Shown here: one piece after another, positions 61,301-64,000 of the stretch
Layout: each line of letters starts with the position of its first letter
Numbering within the stretch: the first letter of the stretch is position 1
Source of the DNA: Emergomyces orientalis
Taxonomy: Eukaryota > Ascomycota > Eurotiomycetes > Onygenales > Ajellomycetaceae
Reading direction: 5' to 3'
NCBI GenBank assembly: GCA_002110485.1
Contig: MOWL01000070.1
Location: forward strand, 248,001-312,000
DNA length: 64,000 bases
Position numbers and translations under genes: made by a program
The notes under the pieces: model-generated
Databases searched by the model: none
What the model was told of the DNA's origin: nothing
What the model saw: only the letters and a program-made list of their open reading frames with translations

Positions 61301-63374
61301 CAACATAATGCAAGTGACGATCGACCCTATTTATGGACTAGGTTTTGTTCTTCTGACTGGAGGAATGGAGGAATCCATTGTTACCGTTCGTATTTATTTG
61401 TTTTTGTTTTGGAAACTATTTGAGGCTTTTGGGTCTGATTGTTAATAATCTCCACAGCTCTTGGCAAATCCACGCGTGGAGCGTCTACGCAAACGGGTTT
61501 AAATTAGGTGCAAACGCATGCAGACGCCTTATCACCTTCTCCATCCTCCTCTACACCACAGGCTTTTCTACCATCACACGGATAACGTCTACGCTTGCTA
61601 CTCCATGATCGAGCTGAAAAGATAATGCGGAAATTTTAAAGTTCTAGTATGGATCAATCTCACTAACCCTAATAAATTTCCATTGAGGTTAGGATGCCCC
61701 CTCCTTTTACGATCGCTGTAAGTACTTGTTTCACTCTACGGAAAAACGAAGCTCATGAAGTTGTTCAGTGCATGTGCCAATTCTCATGGTGGTGAATATG
61801 TCTTTAACTTGAGGGAGAACGCGTATTTGAGCAACGGAGAGTAAATATAGGCAATGGAAAGACACACACGACCCCAGGCCGGCAACAGACATAAGATGAT
61901 GCCTCCAATCCCAGTGCCTTGCGTCATCTATTGTGTTCCGCTCTGTAACCTCTGCGATCGAATGTCTGTGCCCTTTCGCCATCGACTATTCGATGAGAAC
62001 GGCGAACACCCATTGTGCTTTACCGCGTCCATATCAATTTCCCAGCTCGTTTTAACGAAGAATTTCGGTTCAGACTCGCCACTTTTACCCTCGTACAGCT
62101 ACTTGTCGTCTTTTCTCACTATCCCATTCGGTTTCTGACTGCTGTGAAATAGCCCCCGCCAGCTTCATTCTTATTTAACGCCACAGCTATATACTCAAAC
62201 AACAGTAGCATCTTGCACGTTCCTTTTATCAACATCAGTCGCGGAATTTGGAAAAGATATCATTACATAGTTGTCATACGTACCAGTAATGATGTACGGG
62301 AGCTATATCTTCCATGCCTGGTGGTTTCTCCGCCATTACCAAACGAAGATACTGTACCCCTTTTGATACCATCTACTCTCCACAAACGTTACATACCCCC
62401 CCAGGTACACATGTATCTCGGATGGTTTCTAGAGAGGCAAAATATCGGTTCTAGTTGGAAATCGTGAGAAACGGGGGGAATGCATTTGCGGGTACAGATC
62501 GTAACCTGGAGATGAACCCCTTCTCCATGACCCTACCATACTTGACGGGTGATGGTATGTACGATAGAACAAAAATGAAAAGATGTAAAAAATGGCAAGT
62601 TGCTGCTGAAATAAATTACACTAATATTGTATTGAAATGGGCCACATCCGTGATGTCTTAAGAAGGTGGGCTTTTAGGAGGGGTTTTTTTTTTCGTCTAA
62701 GACTGATAAACCAATAGGGCGCATTACTCTTCGGCATTTACCTTCAGATGACCATTGTGCCCATTATACATGCATCAATAGGGAGGTTTTGATTTGAACA
62801 GCGTTCTATCAATCAATGCTCTCCTCCTCAGATGTGCGTCGTAACAAAATCTGGCTTCGTGCGAGTGATTTACATATATATCGGGAATCCCCTTACTCGA
62901 GCTCGTGGCAGATTGTGGGTTTCCATGTCCATTCCCGTTCTATTATTTCGCCGGATTCCACCCATCTAATGTCGGACGCGCAAGAGGCTGGAGGACAGGG
63001 AGGCTGACTGCGTGCTGGGGGACAGCGCTGGAAATTACATGCTCATCACGGTGCATTCCTGAAAACAGATAGGGTCAGTTTAGTGGGATATCTCAATGCC
63101 AAATTTTATGCGTGCCTCGTACAAAGGGTTCTTCATGGGTGTCGGGCTGGTTGGGGTGTGCTCAGCCAATATCATGCAGGGCGGACGAATCGAATAATGA
63201 CGCAAAACTAGATTGCATGGTGAATTAGACCACCCCACACCCGAAAAGCGCTTGGATACAGTACAATATCAAAATGTGGTTTTTGCCCTTTTGAAACCCT
63301 CTCCATTGACCTCTAGGTAGGTATCAGGGTCTAGAAGCTTCAAAGACATCTAGGAAGCCAAAAACTAAAATTTA

Positions 63375-63399
63375 TAAAATAAAATAAAATAAAATAAAA
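63375..63399 (+). repeat. (TAAAA)5 microsatellite
   Basis: Five TAAAA units, reverse complement of the repeat unit at 47833. Confidence 0.85.
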
Positions 63400-64000
63400 C
63401 TTATTGGTTAAACTCGAAGTACCTGCCAATCACATTAATTCTCCGATGTATATTGCTCCATGGAGAACTTTGCCAGCCATCTGATCAAGCTTTCGACACA
63501 GCCCTCTGAAAATGGGACAGGGATTGTTTCCCATATTCCGCTTCTTGATTTATAATGTCAGAGTTATTGTTTTGTGAAGAACGAGAATTACAAAGCGAGA
63601 TTACAAACCCCCCTGAGATTTCCAAGGTTGAACGGTTGTAACGGAGCGGAATTATCCAAAATCTTAGGGTTGGGGGCGCGTTGGCCCGCTCGTTTACTTT
63701 GAGCGGAAAACTAACGCCGTTTACCCTAAGCCAATGCCAAGTCCTCCCCGATGATATTGGATAGCATCTCTCGTATCGTGGGCTAATAGCCAGCGTGCGG
63801 AGACCAAAATTTTGCGAACGGCTGATTAACTGGGAAGGGAGGGGAGGACGGTGATATTCCGACGTATGCGCCCAAGTTTATGTTTGTTTGGGGAAAGGTC
63901 GCGGGGAGGAGGGGAACTCGACACGGGGTATGGAAACGGAGGTTGGGAGTGAGAGCGTGAGTTTGGCACTAGAGTCAGTAAAAGAGATCTTAAGCCTAGC

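Larger units (their letters stand above)
58257..64000. other. Gene-poor right end, 5.7 kb
   Basis: No supportable gene. The part up to about 59.3 kb is likely leader and promoter of the RRM gene. The rest has short unrelated frames, AT-rich patches and the simple repeats and palindrome listed separately. The last kilobase (CG-richer, G-rich near 63840-63960) could be the promoter of a gene beyond the window. Confidence 0.45.

Overview
The window looks like nuclear DNA of a filamentous ascomycete (Pezizomycotina). Eurotiomycetes, probably Onygenales, is my best guess from the look of the proteins; I could not run a search. Support comes from short spliceosomal introns (about 50-300 nt, GTAnGN donors, CTAAC-like branch points, YAG acceptors), monocistronic genes on both strands, long S/P/Q-rich disordered proteins, and orthologues of housekeeping genes in fungal form. 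I found no tRNA or rRNA gene, no CRISPR array, no intact transposon and no bacterial-style operon.

Left third (1-22.9 kb) is gene-dense. It starts with a 5'-truncated disordered protein (+). Then come the MYST acetyltransferase ESA1 (-) and the splicing factor CDC5/CEF1 (-). CDC5 is divergent from the ribosome-biogenesis gene NOP53 (+), followed by the exonuclease REX4 (+), an RNase H2 subunit C gene (+), a secreted alkaline phosphatase (+), the scavenger decapping enzyme DcpS (+) and a ubiquitin C-terminal hydrolase (+). Most of these serve basic nuclear or RNA functions: chromatin, splicing, 60S assembly, RNA/DNA hybrid removal, cap turnover.

Middle (22.9-32 kb): an unrecognised spliced coding relic at 23.3-23.7 kb precedes a 12-exon LaeA-like methyltransferase (24.7-26.7 kb). 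The latter can be rebuilt exon by exon but carries a nonsense codon, a frameshift and a GC donor. Next are an MT-A70/METTL4-like methyltransferase (-) and cytoplasmic aspartyl-tRNA synthetase (-).

Right half is gene-poor. A 14.3 kb stretch (32.0-46.4 kb) has no gene I can support and ends at a Ser/Pro/His-rich protein with a Myb/SANT-like domain (+), a candidate transcription factor. After another 4.7 kb come IWR1 (-), a Pol II nuclear-import factor resolved to three exons, and a four-RRM Nrd1/Mrn1-type RNA-binding protein (-). The last 5.7 kb shows no supportable gene.

Gene models with introns were built by hand from reading frame, splice consensus and family continuity. Exon coordinates are in the evidence fields. 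All family assignments are from memory of the families, not from a search.
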